Source: Subdoligranulum variabile (GTDB lineage: Bacteria > Bacillota > Clostridia > Oscillospirales > Ruminococcaceae). From it: a DNA stretch of 64,000 nucleotides. This document shows positions 15,848 to 23,745 of this stretch, in pieces. Position 1 is the first letter of the stretch, and each line of letters starts with the position of its first letter. A model generated the notes under the pieces. The model ran no database searches and was not told where the DNA came from. It was given only the letters and a program-made list of their open reading frames with translations. The translations under genes were made by a program, and so were the position numbers. The stretch is from contig SFOX01000003.1 of NCBI GenBank assembly GCA_004552305.1, positions 1 through 64,000 of the forward strand, written 5' to 3'.

Positions 15848-17878
15848 ATGACGGTCTTACTCCCGGTTCTGCTTTTGAACCTTGCGGCGCTGCTGCTGCA
15901 GGAAAAACTGCATACCAGCTCGATGCACTGCTATTTCACGGTGCTGTGTGCGGCGCTGGCGGTACTGTATGCCGCCGGCTTTACAGGGGCCATGTCGGGT
16001 GCTATGACCGTTATGCTGCTTTTGCTGGCGGCGGGTACGGTGTGGTATCTGGCAAGGCATCTGCGCCAAAAGGACCTTGCCGCGCGTCTGCGCGACTACG
16101 CAGACCCCTTTGTGCTGCTGTACAACGGCGCAGCAGCTGTGTTTACCGTGATTTTTGCGCTGCAAAAACCGCTGTGTTATTACTGGGACGAGTATTCGTT
16201 CTGGAGTGTATCCGCCAAATATGTCAAATATTACGGGCAGTTTTATAACCAACAGGCGGATCTTACCTTTCCGTCGCTGCCGCCCATGAACAGCGTGCTG
16301 GGCTACTTTTTTATGTATTTCAGCCGCAGCTTTGCCGACTATAAGCTGCTTTTGTCGTATGCATTTTTGATGCTTGCCATCTTTGCCATGACGGCGGCGT
16401 GGCTGCACAAAAAAACGCAGAACCTGCCGCTGGCGGTGGGCGCGTTTGTGGTGCTGGTGCTTTCACCGTTTTGGGAAAATTACCATGCCCCCGCCAAGGA
16501 TTACACCTCGCTGGTGTATGCCTACGGCACCACTATGGTGGATTTTCTCATTGCGGTGGTGTTTTTGGGGTGCGCGGTGTCCTACCTGGAAAGCGGGCGC
16601 GCATGGGTCGCCCTGCCGCCGCTTATCTACCTTGCGCTGATGAAAAACACCAGCGTCTTTTTTGCCCTGCAGGCGGCCGCGCTGCTGACCTTTTTTGCGC
16701 TGTGTGCGCCGGGGCAAAAACCGCTGAAAAAGACCCTGTCTGTTGCGCTGACTCTTGTACTTACGGTGGGAGTCGTGGCAGGTGCGTACCAATCGTGGTT
16801 CTGGGGCTTGCAGAAAACAACCCCGCGCACCAGCGAGTGTCCGTTTACCCTGACGGATCCCGAAATCGACTACGCAGCCCTGTATGCGCAGCCTGCTGTG
16901 CAGGAAACCGCCGGGGCGGAGCAGGAGCAAGCGCCGGAGGCGGGTGCCGATGCAGTGCCTGCCGAACCGACGGAGGAGGAACAGCCAGACGGCGGGTTCC
17001 TTTCCGTCTTTGTGGATGCCCGCCGCACAGAGCGCCACCGACAGGTGCTGGCTACCATGCGGCAGGAATTTCTGTCCGAAAAAATCACGGCGTTTGTGCC
17101 GGATCGGTTTCTGGTCGTGTTGCTGCTGGCGCTGGGGCTGGGATGTGCGGCGCTTTGCCGCGGGTATCGGCTGCCGCTGGCGGTTTTGTCGCTGGGGCTT
17201 GCCCTCGGCGCGGTGGTGTACAACCTGACCATCAGCTATTTTATTGCGGATTTTCACGATGGTATGGTGGAATATGCCCGCTATATGACCAGCTACTACT
17301 GGCTGTGGATCTACACGGTGTTCTTGGTGGCGGTGCCGATCCTGCACGCCGTCAAGCCTGCCGTGGGGCAGCTGGCGGTGGCGGCACTGGCGTGCTTTGG
17401 TATGGCAACGGTGCTGCAGCCGGGGCTTTCCTACACGGTGTTTGCCGCCCCGCAAAACGCCTATGCCGCCGTCATGCAGGCGGAGGAAACCGCCGAAGCC
17501 TACCGCAGCTATCTGACCAAGGATACCCGCGTCTATGCGGTGCTGCCCGATCAGGATACATGGGGCTACTTTTTGTACAAGCAGCGGCTGCTGCCGGCGC
17601 TGGCGGATGTGGACACCCTGCATTCCGGTGTGGATTTTACCATCTCGTTCCGGGATCACATCGACCCCGCAGGCGGGCGGTACTATTATAATGTAGCGGA
17701 TGCGGCAACCTTTACCCAAGTGATGCACACCTATTTTGACTATGTTCTGATCGTGGATCCGGACCCGGAATTTGTTGCGTCCTACAACAACCTGTTTTCG
17801 GGCGGCGTGCGCAGAGGTGTGCTGTACCGAATCACCGACAATGCCGTTCCCATGCAGGAGGTGAGTCCCTATGCCTGA
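15848..17878 (+). CDS. Large polytopic membrane protein, GT-C glycosyltransferase-like
   Basis: A 676-residue protein with a dozen or so predicted membrane helices. After about four helices comes LCYYWDEYSFWSVSAKYVKYY (near residue 118), an acidic motif in the first large outer loop like the catalytic D/E loop of GT-C (GT39/GT83, dolichyl- or undecaprenyl-phosphate-sugar dependent) transferases. An outer insertion near residues 350-385 is very acidic (AEQEQAPEAGADAVPAEPTEEEQ). The C-terminal ~150 residues form a soluble extracytoplasmic domain (LTKDTRVYAVLPDQDTWGYFLY, then YFDYVLIVDPDPEF). I do not recognise a named family; the glycosyltransferase idea is inferred from topology and the DE motif. 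It overlaps the next gene by 8 bases. Confidence 0.75.
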   Translation: MTVLLPVLLLNLAALLLQEKLHTSSMHCYFTVLCAALAVLYAAGFTGAMSGAMTVMLLLLAAGTVWYLARHLRQKDLAARLRDYADPFVLLYNGAAAVFTVIFALQKPLCYYWDEYSFWSVSAKYVKYYGQFYNQQADLTFPSLPPMNSVLGYFFMYFSRSFADYKLLLSYAFLMLAIFAMTAAWLHKKTQNLPLAVGAFVVLVLSPFWENYHAPAKDYTSLVYAYGTTMVDFLIAVVFLGCAVSYLESGRAWVALPPLIYLALMKNTSVFFALQAAALLTFFALCAPGQKPLKKTLSVALTLVLTVGVVAGAYQSWFWGLQKTTPRTSECPFTLTDPEIDYAALYAQPAVQETAGAEQEQAPEAGADAVPAEPTEEEQPDGGFLSVFVDARRTERHRQVLATMRQEFLSEKITAFVPDRFLVVLLLALGLGCAALCRGYRLPLAVLSLGLALGAVVYNLTISYFIADFHDGMVEYARYMTSYYWLWIYTVFLVAVPILHAVKPAVGQLAVAALACFGMATVLQPGLSYTVFAAPQNAYAAVMQAEETAEAYRSYLTKDTRVYAVLPDQDTWGYFLYKQRLLPALADVDTLHSGVDFTISFRDHIDPAGGRYYYNVADAATFTQVMHTYFDYVLIVDPDPEFVASYNNLFSGGVRRGVLYRITDNAVPMQEVSPYA

Positions 17879-18497
17879 ACGCCTGCAACATTTCAGCGGG
17901 TACGCCCACGCCCATTTTGCCCGTCTGCTGGCGGCGGCGTATGCAGCCACGGCGGCGGCGCTGGTGCTGCTGCACCTTGTGTATGGGGCGGGCATTGCCC
18001 TGAGCGGTAAATTTGCCGCCAAGGAGCTGAGCCTTTCGGACTTTGAGCCGGTCGGCGTGGAGCTGGTGGGCGAACAAAGCGCCGAAACTACCACCGACGA
18101 CGGGCAGCTGATCTACACCGGCGCGGTGCGCGAGCTGTACATAGAATGTGCGTATTCCCACGACCCCGGTGAGCTGGTGGCGTTTTACACCCCCAAGGAA
18201 AACTATGCCTTTGGCACAAACCGTATGGTCTATGCGCAAAAATGCGGCGATGGCTATCGCTTTGTCTTTCCGGATTCCACCCGTCAGGTGCGGCTGGATC
18301 TGGGCATTTTCCCCAGTGTGCGCTTTGATTTTGCCAAAATCACGGTGAACCCCGCCGGGTGGGACCGCCTGTTCCGCTTTGGCGGCAAGGACCTTTTTTA
18401 CGGGCTGCTTTGCCCGCCGCTGGTCCTGTTTTTGGCGGTAAGCCTGTGCGATGCCACCTTGGCGCTGCCCCGCCGCAAGGAAACCGTCACCGTATAA
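17871..18497 (+). CDS. Unknown membrane protein with two terminal helices
   Basis: A 208-residue protein with a hydrophobic segment near residues 18-42 and a second near 176-196 (YGLLCPPLVLFLAVSLCDATL), and between them a domain (SLSDFEPVGVELVGEQSAETTTDDGQLIYTGAVRELYIEC) that should lie outside the membrane. It is translated from an ATG inside the 3' end of the preceding gene, so the two are almost certainly co-produced and may form a complex. Not recognised; a companion subunit of a glycosyltransferase-like enzyme is a guess from linkage. Confidence 0.7.
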   Translation: MPERLQHFSGYAHAHFARLLAAAYAATAAALVLLHLVYGAGIALSGKFAAKELSLSDFEPVGVELVGEQSAETTTDDGQLIYTGAVRELYIECAYSHDPGELVAFYTPKENYAFGTNRMVYAQKCGDGYRFVFPDSTRQVRLDLGIFPSVRFDFAKITVNPAGWDRLFRFGGKDLFYGLLCPPLVLFLAVSLCDATLALPRRKETVTV

Positions 18498-18512
18498 ACC
18501 AACCAAATGCCA

Positions 18513-18547
18513 CAGCCCCCTCCCGCCGGGAGGGGGCTGCTTGCTTT
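18513..18547 (+). terminator. Terminator after the membrane-protein pair
   Basis: A 12-bp GC-rich stem (18513-18524 with 18528-18539) and then CTTGCTTT. The U tract is poor, so termination may be partial. Confidence 0.6.
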
Positions 18548-18559
18548 GCCAAAAAATGC

Positions 18560-18588
18560 TTGACGAATCCTGCCGGGCGTGCTAAAGT
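18560..18588 (+). promoter_or_regulatory. Predicted promoter of mgtE
   Basis: -35 TTGACG (18560-18565), 17-base spacer, -10 TAAAGT (18583-18588). It would start transcription near 18595, leaving a leader of about 225 bases. Confidence 0.7.
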
Positions 18589-18590
18589 AA

Positions 18591-18820
18591 TATCGGTAGG
18601 GTATGCCCCTGCCCAAGTTTATAAGAAAAGTGTGGTGGTTGTCTTGGATACACCCAGTAGTCCCAGTCCTGTGTACCGATGTATCTTGAATAAGGCAGCC
18701 GTCATATTTTGGTGGGAAGAAGCAGACTATGCGCTAAGCTAAGCGTATGGGTCCGCTGTGCGTTGCATTTCCCCAAAAATCATGTGTTCGGCTGCCGCCT
18801 GAAAAGGAGGCGGCTTTTTT
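18591..18820 (+). promoter_or_regulatory. Long structured mgtE leader RNA, candidate riboswitch of unrecognised class
   Basis: Two domains can be drawn. Domain 1: TATCGGTA (18591-18598) pairs with TACCGATG (18674-18681) and encloses about 75 bases. Domain 2: GGCAGCCG (18694-18701) pairs with CGGCTGCC (18789-18796), extended inward by CATATTTTGGTGGGAA (18703-18718) against TTTCCCCAAAAATCATG (18768-18784), enclosing a local hairpin TATGCGCT/AGCGTATG (18728-18749). It is followed by a terminator that overlaps domain 2 by three bases. I do not see the conserved M-box (ykoK) or yybP-ykoY core sequences. Regulation by Mg2+ is inferred only from the gene it precedes. Confidence 0.6.
18794..18820 (+). 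terminator. Terminator hairpin containing the mgtE ribosome site
   Basis: GCCGCCT (18794-18800) pairs with AGGCGGC (18808-18814), followed by six T (18815-18820) and immediately the ATG at 18821. The Shine-Dalgarno AAGGAGG (18804-18810) lies in the loop and 3' arm, so the hairpin can both stop transcription and hide the ribosome site. Confidence 0.8.
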
Positions 18821-20185
18821 ATGTCCGATGCTGCAATTCTGACCCTGAAAACCATGCTGGCCAACTTGGACGATGCCAAAAAGTACCAGAGCCTGCGGGA
18901 CGTTATGGAGAACCTGCCCGCGCCCGATTTGGCGGCGGTGTTTGAGGATCTCCCGCCCGAAAAGCTCCCGGTGCTGTTTCGCCTTTGTCCCAAGGACCTG
19001 GCAGCGGAAATTTTTGCCGAGCTTACCCCCGAAACCCAGCAGACCCTGATCGACTGCCTGACCGATAAGGAACTGAAGGTCGTGGTCAATGATCTGTTTG
19101 TTGATGATGCGACGGATCTGGTGGAGGAAATGCCCGCCAATGTCGTTAAGCGTATTTTGGCGCAGGCTGACCCGGCGACCCGCCGCATGATCAACGAACT
19201 GCTCAAATACCCCGAGGACTCCGCCGGCGGCGTGATGACCACTGAGTTTATGGAGCTGCGCGCCGGTATGACGGTGGCGCAGGCCATCGACGCCATCCGC
19301 AAGAACGGCTTTGACAAGGAAACCATCAACAACTGCTATGTCACCGACCGTGACCGCACGCTGATCGGCGTGGTTTCGCTGCGCGCGCTGGTGCTTTGCC
19401 GCGAGCCGGACAACGAGCATATCGCTGACATGATGGACGAAAACGTCATCAGCGTCAACACCACCACCGACCAGGAGGATGTTTCCCAGCTGTTTGAAAA
19501 ATACGGCTTTCTGGCGATCCCTGTTGTGGACAACGAAAAACGTCTGGTCGGCATCGTGACCATCGATGATGCTATCTCCATTCTGCAGGACGAGGCGAGC
19601 GAGGATATCGCCAAGATGAACGCTATCGGTCCCACCGATAAGCCGTACTTTAAACAGTCTATGTGGGATCTGTACAAAAGCCGCGCCCCGTGGCTGCTGT
19701 TCCTGATGGTTTCGTCCTCCTTCTCCAGTATGGTCATCCGCGGGTACGAGGACGCGCTGGCGGCGGTCACCGTGCTGACCGCCTATATCCCGCTGCTGAC
19801 CGACACCGGCGGCAACGCGGGCAGCCAGAGTACCTCCACCATCATCCGCGGTATGGCGCTGGGCGATATCGAGCCGAAGGACCTGCCCCGCATTCTCTGG
19901 CGTGAGTGCCGCGCTGCCATCCTGTGCGGCGGCACGCTGGCGATCCTGAACTTTGCCAAGCTCATTCTGCTGGACGGCATCGCCGCGCCTGTGGCGGCGG
20001 TCGTCTGCCTGACGCTGATCTGCACGGTGCTGCTGTCCCAGATTATCGGCGGTTTTTTGCCCGTTGTAGCGGAAAAATTCCGCCTTGACCCCGCCGTTAT
20101 GGCGTCACCTCTGATCACCACCATCGTGGATACCACCACGCTGCTGATCTACTTTAACATTGCCAAGGTTCTGCTCAATATTTGA
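18821..20185 (+). CDS. mgtE: Magnesium transporter MgtE
   Basis: A 454-residue MgtE Mg2+ channel. The cytoplasmic N domain (residues about 1-130, helical repeats including ADPATRRMINELLKYPEDSAGGVMTTEFM) and two CBS domains (about 135-255, e.g. GFLAIPVVDNEKRLVGIVTIDDAI) sense Mg2+ and gate the pore; five membrane helices (about 285-454) include the signature TDTGGNAGSQ. Family-typical length. The ATG directly follows the U tract of the leader terminator, with AAGGAGG at a 10-base distance. Transcription is therefore likely controlled by the leader as well as activity by the CBS domains. Confidence 0.97.
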   Translation: MSDAAILTLKTMLANLDDAKKYQSLRDVMENLPAPDLAAVFEDLPPEKLPVLFRLCPKDLAAEIFAELTPETQQTLIDCLTDKELKVVVNDLFVDDATDLVEEMPANVVKRILAQADPATRRMINELLKYPEDSAGGVMTTEFMELRAGMTVAQAIDAIRKNGFDKETINNCYVTDRDRTLIGVVSLRALVLCREPDNEHIADMMDENVISVNTTTDQEDVSQLFEKYGFLAIPVVDNEKRLVGIVTIDDAISILQDEASEDIAKMNAIGPTDKPYFKQSMWDLYKSRAPWLLFLMVSSSFSSMVIRGYEDALAAVTVLTAYIPLLTDTGGNAGSQSTSTIIRGMALGDIEPKDLPRILWRECRAAILCGGTLAILNFAKLILLDGIAAPVAAVVCLTLICTVLLSQIIGGFLPVVAEKFRLDPAVMASPLITTIVDTTTLLIYFNIAKVLLNI

Positions 20186-20204
20186 ACACGGTGTATAATA
20201 ATGT

Positions 20205-20242
20205 AAATTGTACCGCATCGCCCGATGTGGTACAATTTTTTT
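20205..20242 (+). terminator. Rho-independent terminator of mgtE
   Basis: A 16-bp stem (20205-20220 with 20223-20238, one G-U) and seven T residues (20236-20242). It also contains ACCGC on its 5' arm. Confidence 0.88.
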
Positions 20243-20246
20243 ATAG

Positions 20247-20281
20247 GAAAATACCGCATTTTTCCAAGTGCTGCTGCGGCA
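20247..20281. repeat. Copy B of the ATACCGC-family repeat, diverged
   Basis: GGAAAATACCGCATTTTTCC then AAGTGCTGC aligns with copies at 11745 and 50366 at ATACCGCAT, TTC and AAGTGC. It lies between the mgtE terminator and glgB; the other end is not clear. Confidence 0.5.
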
Positions 20282-20336
20282 GGCGGAAATTGTGCAGGAC
20301 TGTCAAGGAATACACAAATAAGGAGCGTTTCAGCCA

Positions 20337-22106
20337 ATGGATATGCAGGCATTTTATACCGGTCATGCCTTTGATGCGTATGAGTTTTTCGGTGCGCACA
20401 GCTATTTCGGCGGCACGCATTTTGCCGTCTGGGCGCCCGCCGCGCAGTATGTGCAGATCGTGGGCGAATTCGGAGAGTACGGTATGCACCGCACCTACGC
20501 CGGTGTGTGGGAGGCAGATGTCAACGGCGCCGATGCCGGTATGGCGTACCAGTACCGCGTTACCGGCGCGAACGGACGCTGCGTGGATCACTGCGACCCT
20601 TACGGCTTTGCCATGAAGCTGCGCCCCGACGGACGCAGCATCATTGCCGAGCGCCCCACCGGCTTTGCCGACGAGGCGTGGCTGGCTGCATGCAGCAAAA
20701 ACTATGATAAACCGTTAAATATTTATGAAGTCCATATGGGCAGCTGGCAGCAGAAGGAGGACGGCAGCTGGTACACCTACGCCGAGCTTGCCGAGCTTTT
20801 GCCCGCCTACTGCAAAAAATACGGCTACACCCATCTGGAGCTGATGCCGCTGGCAGAGTATCCCTTTGACGGCAGCTGGGGCTACCAGACCACTGGCTTT
20901 TTTGCCCCCACCAGCCGCTACGGCACGCCGGACGAGCTGGCAAAGTTCATCAATGCCTGCCACAAGCAGGGCATCGGCGTAATTCTGGACTTTGTGCCGG
21001 TACACTTTGCCGTGGACGAATACGGCTTAAAGGAGTTTGACGGCACCCCCCTGTACGAGTACCCCGCCGCCAGCGTGGGGCAGAGCGAGTGGGGCAGCTG
21101 CAACTTTATGCACTCGCGCGGGGAGATCCGCTGCTTTATCCAGTCCTGCGCCGACTACTGGCTGCGGGTGTTCCACGCCGACGGTCTGCGTATGGATGCC
21201 GTCAGCCGCCTGATTTATTGGCAGGGCGACCCCAACCGCGGGGTCAACGGCAGCACGCTGGAATTTTTAAAGGGGATGAACGCCGGCTTGCAGCAGCGCC
21301 ACCCCACCGCCATACTGATTGCCGAGGATTCCACCAACTTTCCCAAGGTCACCGCGCCCGTCGAGTACGGCGGTCTGGGCTTTGACTACAAGTGGGACCT
21401 TGGCTGGATGAACGACACGCTGGACTACTTCAAAAAAACGCCGGAGGAACGCAAGCACAACCTGAGCAAGCTGACCTTCTCGATGATGTATGCGTGGAAT
21501 GAGCATTACATTTTGCCCTTCAGCCACGACGAAAACGTTCACGGCAAGGCAACCATCGTGCAAAAAATGTACGGTGAGTATGAGGGCAAATTCCCGCAGG
21601 CGCGCGCGCTGTACCTGTATATGGCGATCCACCCCGGCAAAAAACTGGACTTTATGGGCAACGAGTTTGCCCAGCTGCGCGAATGGGACGAAAGCCGCGA
21701 GCAGGACTGGTCGGTGCTGAAATACCCCAACCACGACAGCTTCCGGGTGTTCCGCAAGGCGCTGAACGAGGCGTACCTGCAAAACGATGGCTTCTGGCTG
21801 CGGGAGTACGACCCCGCCGCCTTCCGCTGGCTGGACTGCGCCCACCCCGAAAAGAACGCCTGCGCCATCTGGCGGCAGGGGAGCGAGGGCGGCGTGCTGG
21901 CGGCGTTCAACTTCGGCGACACCGAACTGACCGACTACGAGCTGACGCTGCCCCAAAAGGGCAAGCTGACCCTGCTGCTGGACACCGACTGGACGATCTT
22001 CGGCGGCAGCACAACCAAGCCCGCCAAGGGCAAAGCCCTGCCCGCCGCCGACAAGCTGACGCTGAACCTGCCGCCCTTCAGCGGGGTACTGTACGCGCTT
22101 ATATAA
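20337..22106 (+). CDS. glgB: 1,4-alpha-glucan branching enzyme
   Basis: A 589-residue GH13 glycogen branching enzyme that makes alpha-1,6 branches by transferring cut alpha-1,4 chains. An N-terminal CBM48 domain (residues about 8-110, FFGAHSYFGGTHFAVWAPAA) precedes the barrel. Conserved regions: VILDFVPVHF (region I), DGLRMDAVSRLIYW (region II, nucleophile Asp), LIAEDSTNFP (region III, acid/base Glu) and FSHDENVHGK (region IV). The DSTNFPKVT order is typical. Shorter than the E. coli enzyme because the extra N1 domain is missing, common in this lineage. AGGAG precedes the ATG. No other glg gene is adjacent. Confidence 0.95.
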   Translation: MDMQAFYTGHAFDAYEFFGAHSYFGGTHFAVWAPAAQYVQIVGEFGEYGMHRTYAGVWEADVNGADAGMAYQYRVTGANGRCVDHCDPYGFAMKLRPDGRSIIAERPTGFADEAWLAACSKNYDKPLNIYEVHMGSWQQKEDGSWYTYAELAELLPAYCKKYGYTHLELMPLAEYPFDGSWGYQTTGFFAPTSRYGTPDELAKFINACHKQGIGVILDFVPVHFAVDEYGLKEFDGTPLYEYPAASVGQSEWGSCNFMHSRGEIRCFIQSCADYWLRVFHADGLRMDAVSRLIYWQGDPNRGVNGSTLEFLKGMNAGLQQRHPTAILIAEDSTNFPKVTAPVEYGGLGFDYKWDLGWMNDTLDYFKKTPEERKHNLSKLTFSMMYAWNEHYILPFSHDENVHGKATIVQKMYGEYEGKFPQARALYLYMAIHPGKKLDFMGNEFAQLREWDESREQDWSVLKYPNHDSFRVFRKALNEAYLQNDGFWLREYDPAAFRWLDCAHPEKNACAIWRQGSEGGVLAAFNFGDTELTDYELTLPQKGKLTLLLDTDWTIFGGSTTKPAKGKALPAADKLTLNLPPFSGVLYALI

Positions 22107-22114
22107 TAAGGTAG

Positions 22115-22161
22115 AAAAAACCGCGCCGCCCGAAGGTTTCCGGGCGGCGCGGGACTTTTTT
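22115..22161. terminator. Bidirectional terminator between glgB and galM
   Basis: A 12-bp CG-rich stem (22121-22132 with 22141-22152) flanked by AAAAAA (22115-22120) and TTTTTT (22156-22161), so it can end glgB on the plus and galM on the minus strand. Confidence 0.9.
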
Positions 22162-22166
22162 GTGGG

Positions 22167-23216
22167 TTACAGGGGAGCAAGGTCAAAGCGGTAGATGGTC
22201 GTGCTGCTGTACGGCTGGTCGGGCAGCACGGTGGTGTCGGGGAAATCCGGGTGGTTCGGTGCATCGGGGAAATCCTCGGTTTCAAAGCAGACGGCATCCC
22301 GCTTGTGGTACGCCGCGCCGTCCTTGCCGGGGGTCTGCGGTTCCAAGAAGTTAGCACTGTACAGGTGCATACCGGGCAGGGTGGTCAGTACCTCCATACG
22401 GATGCCGGTCAGCGGACCGGTGACCCATGCGGCGTGGCGCAGCCCGCTGTCGCGGATGATGAAGCACTGGTCGTAGCCCAGGCAGTTTTTCAGGGCAGTG
22501 CAGTCTGCCTCGATGTCGCGCCCGATGGTCTTTTCTTCGTTGAAGTCCAGCGGCGTACCTGCCACAGGCAGCTTGCGCCCGGTGGGGATGTTGTGGGCGT
22601 CGCATTCCAGATACTGGTCGGCGTCGATGGTCAGCCGATGCCCCAGCGCGGTGCCGCTGCTGTGACCGTTCAGGTTGAAATAGCTGTGGTTCGTCATATT
22701 GCAGACGGTCGGCGCATCGGTGGTGGCGGCGTAGCGGATGACCAATCCGCTCTTGGCAAGGCTGTACTGGATCTCCAACTCCAGATTGCCGGGGAACCCG
22801 TCGGTTCCGTCGGCACTCAGGGCGGTCAGCGTCACACTGTCGGCGGTATCGGGGGTGGGTTCCATTGTAAACAGGCTGCTGCGGAACCCGTGCAGCCCGC
22901 TGTGCAGGCAGTTGCCGTTCTCATTGGGGGTGACGTGTACGATTTTTTCGTACAGGGGGAACTGCGCCCCGCCGATGCGGTTGGCAAAGCGCCCCACGGC
23001 GGCACCCATGCTGTCGCCGTTCAGCTCGTAATCGGTGGCGGAGTCATAGCCCAGTGCCACGTCCACGGGGCTGCCGCTGCGGTCAGGCACCACAATGCGG
23101 TGGATGATGGCACCGTAGTTCAGGATATGTACCTCGATAAAGTCGTTTTTCAGCACGGCGACCTTGACGGGCTTGCCGTCGGCGGTTTTGCCGAAATCGC
23201 GGATCAGAACAGACAT
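22167..23216 (-). CDS. galM: Aldose 1-epimerase (mutarotase)
   Basis: A 349-residue galactose mutarotase that interconverts alpha and beta anomers of aldohexoses so that galactokinase or other enzymes can use them. Family signatures: GAAVGRFANRIGGAQF (near residue 73), GNCLHSGLHGFRSSLF (catalytic His region, about 100), CNMTNHSYFNLNGHSSG (second His, about 170) and LYSANFLEPQTPGKDG near 290. Normal length. It is 18 bases downstream of the YerC-type regulator gene on the same strand, probably one transcript from the promoter at 23608-23636. Confidence 0.93.
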   Translation of the reverse strand: MSVLIRDFGKTADGKPVKVAVLKNDFIEVHILNYGAIIHRIVVPDRSGSPVDVALGYDSATDYELNGDSMGAAVGRFANRIGGAQFPLYEKIVHVTPNENGNCLHSGLHGFRSSLFTMEPTPDTADSVTLTALSADGTDGFPGNLELEIQYSLAKSGLVIRYAATTDAPTVCNMTNHSYFNLNGHSSGTALGHRLTIDADQYLECDAHNIPTGRKLPVAGTPLDFNEEKTIGRDIEADCTALKNCLGYDQCFIIRDSGLRHAAWVTGPLTGIRMEVLTTLPGMHLYSANFLEPQTPGKDGAAYHKRDAVCFETEDFPDAPNHPDFPDTTVLPDQPYSSTTIYRFDLAPL

Positions 23217-23234
23217 TGAACATACCTCCCGGCC

Positions 23235-23549
23235 TTACGGCTCTTTTGGTTCTTGTGTTGCCAAATCTTCCTTTACGCTGTCAGCAAGCTTGCCGGTGCC
23301 GTAGTTCAGCATACGGTTTACGCGGCTGACCGTGGCGCTGGATGCGCCGGTTTCGCGGCGGATCTCGCTGTAGACCTTGCCTTGCAAAAGGCAGCCTGCC
23401 ACGGCGTAGCGCTGTTCCATGGTGTGCAGCTCGGTCACGGCGCAAAGATCATCGAAAAATCGCAGGCAATCCTCCAGATTGTCCAGACGCAAAATGGCTT
23501 CGTACATGGCAAGATTGCGGTCATTGGGGTCAAAGGGTGCAGGGCGCAT
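23235..23549 (-). CDS. TrpR-like helix-turn-helix protein, YerC/YecD family
   Basis: A 104-residue DNA-binding protein of the TrpR superfamily, with the repressor core (FFDDLCAVTELHTMEQRYAVAGCLLQGKVYSEIRRETGASSATVSRVNRML, residues about 32-85) containing the helix-turn-helix. The frame is open 103 codons further upstream, but the start at 23549 is chosen: GGAGG lies 9 bases before it and a strong promoter lies at 23608-23636, within the longer frame. Its target and ligand are unknown; the linked galM suggests nothing firm. In Bacillus the homologue is uncharacterised. Confidence 0.88.
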   Translation of the reverse strand: MRPAPFDPNDRNLAMYEAILRLDNLEDCLRFFDDLCAVTELHTMEQRYAVAGCLLQGKVYSEIRRETGASSATVSRVNRMLNYGTGKLADSVKEDLATQEPKEP

Positions 23550-23607
23550 AGAAGGGCGCCTCCTTGTCTTGTGAATTTCGTTTGCAGCAGGGGCATAGTT
23601 TATCTGT

Positions 23608-23636
23608 ATTTTAGCAAATTTGCCCAACATAGTCAA
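23608..23636 (-). promoter_or_regulatory. Predicted promoter of the yerC-like gene and galM
   Basis: Minus strand: -35 TTGACT (23631-23636), 17-base spacer, -10 TAAAAT (23608-23613). Its -35 lies 33 bases from the divergent rmuC -35. Confidence 0.82.
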
Positions 23637-23668
23637 TAGTTTAAACCGTAAAAGTACGATAAAACGGG

Positions 23669-23697
23669 TTGCGCAATATCCCGAAAAAGTGTAAAAT
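23669..23697 (+). promoter_or_regulatory. Predicted promoter of rmuC
   Basis: -35 TTGCGC (23669-23674), 17-base spacer, -10 TAAAAT (23692-23697), divergent from the yerC-like promoter. Confidence 0.7.
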
Positions 23698-23745
23698 GGA
23701 TCTATTCTACAAATGTAGACAGGAAACAAAGGCGGACAGGAAACT

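Noticed and set aside
18591..18820. M-box (ykoK) Mg2+ riboswitch in the mgtE leader
   Set aside because: The remembered conserved segments of the M-box are not seen, so the leader is reported as an unassigned structured RNA instead.
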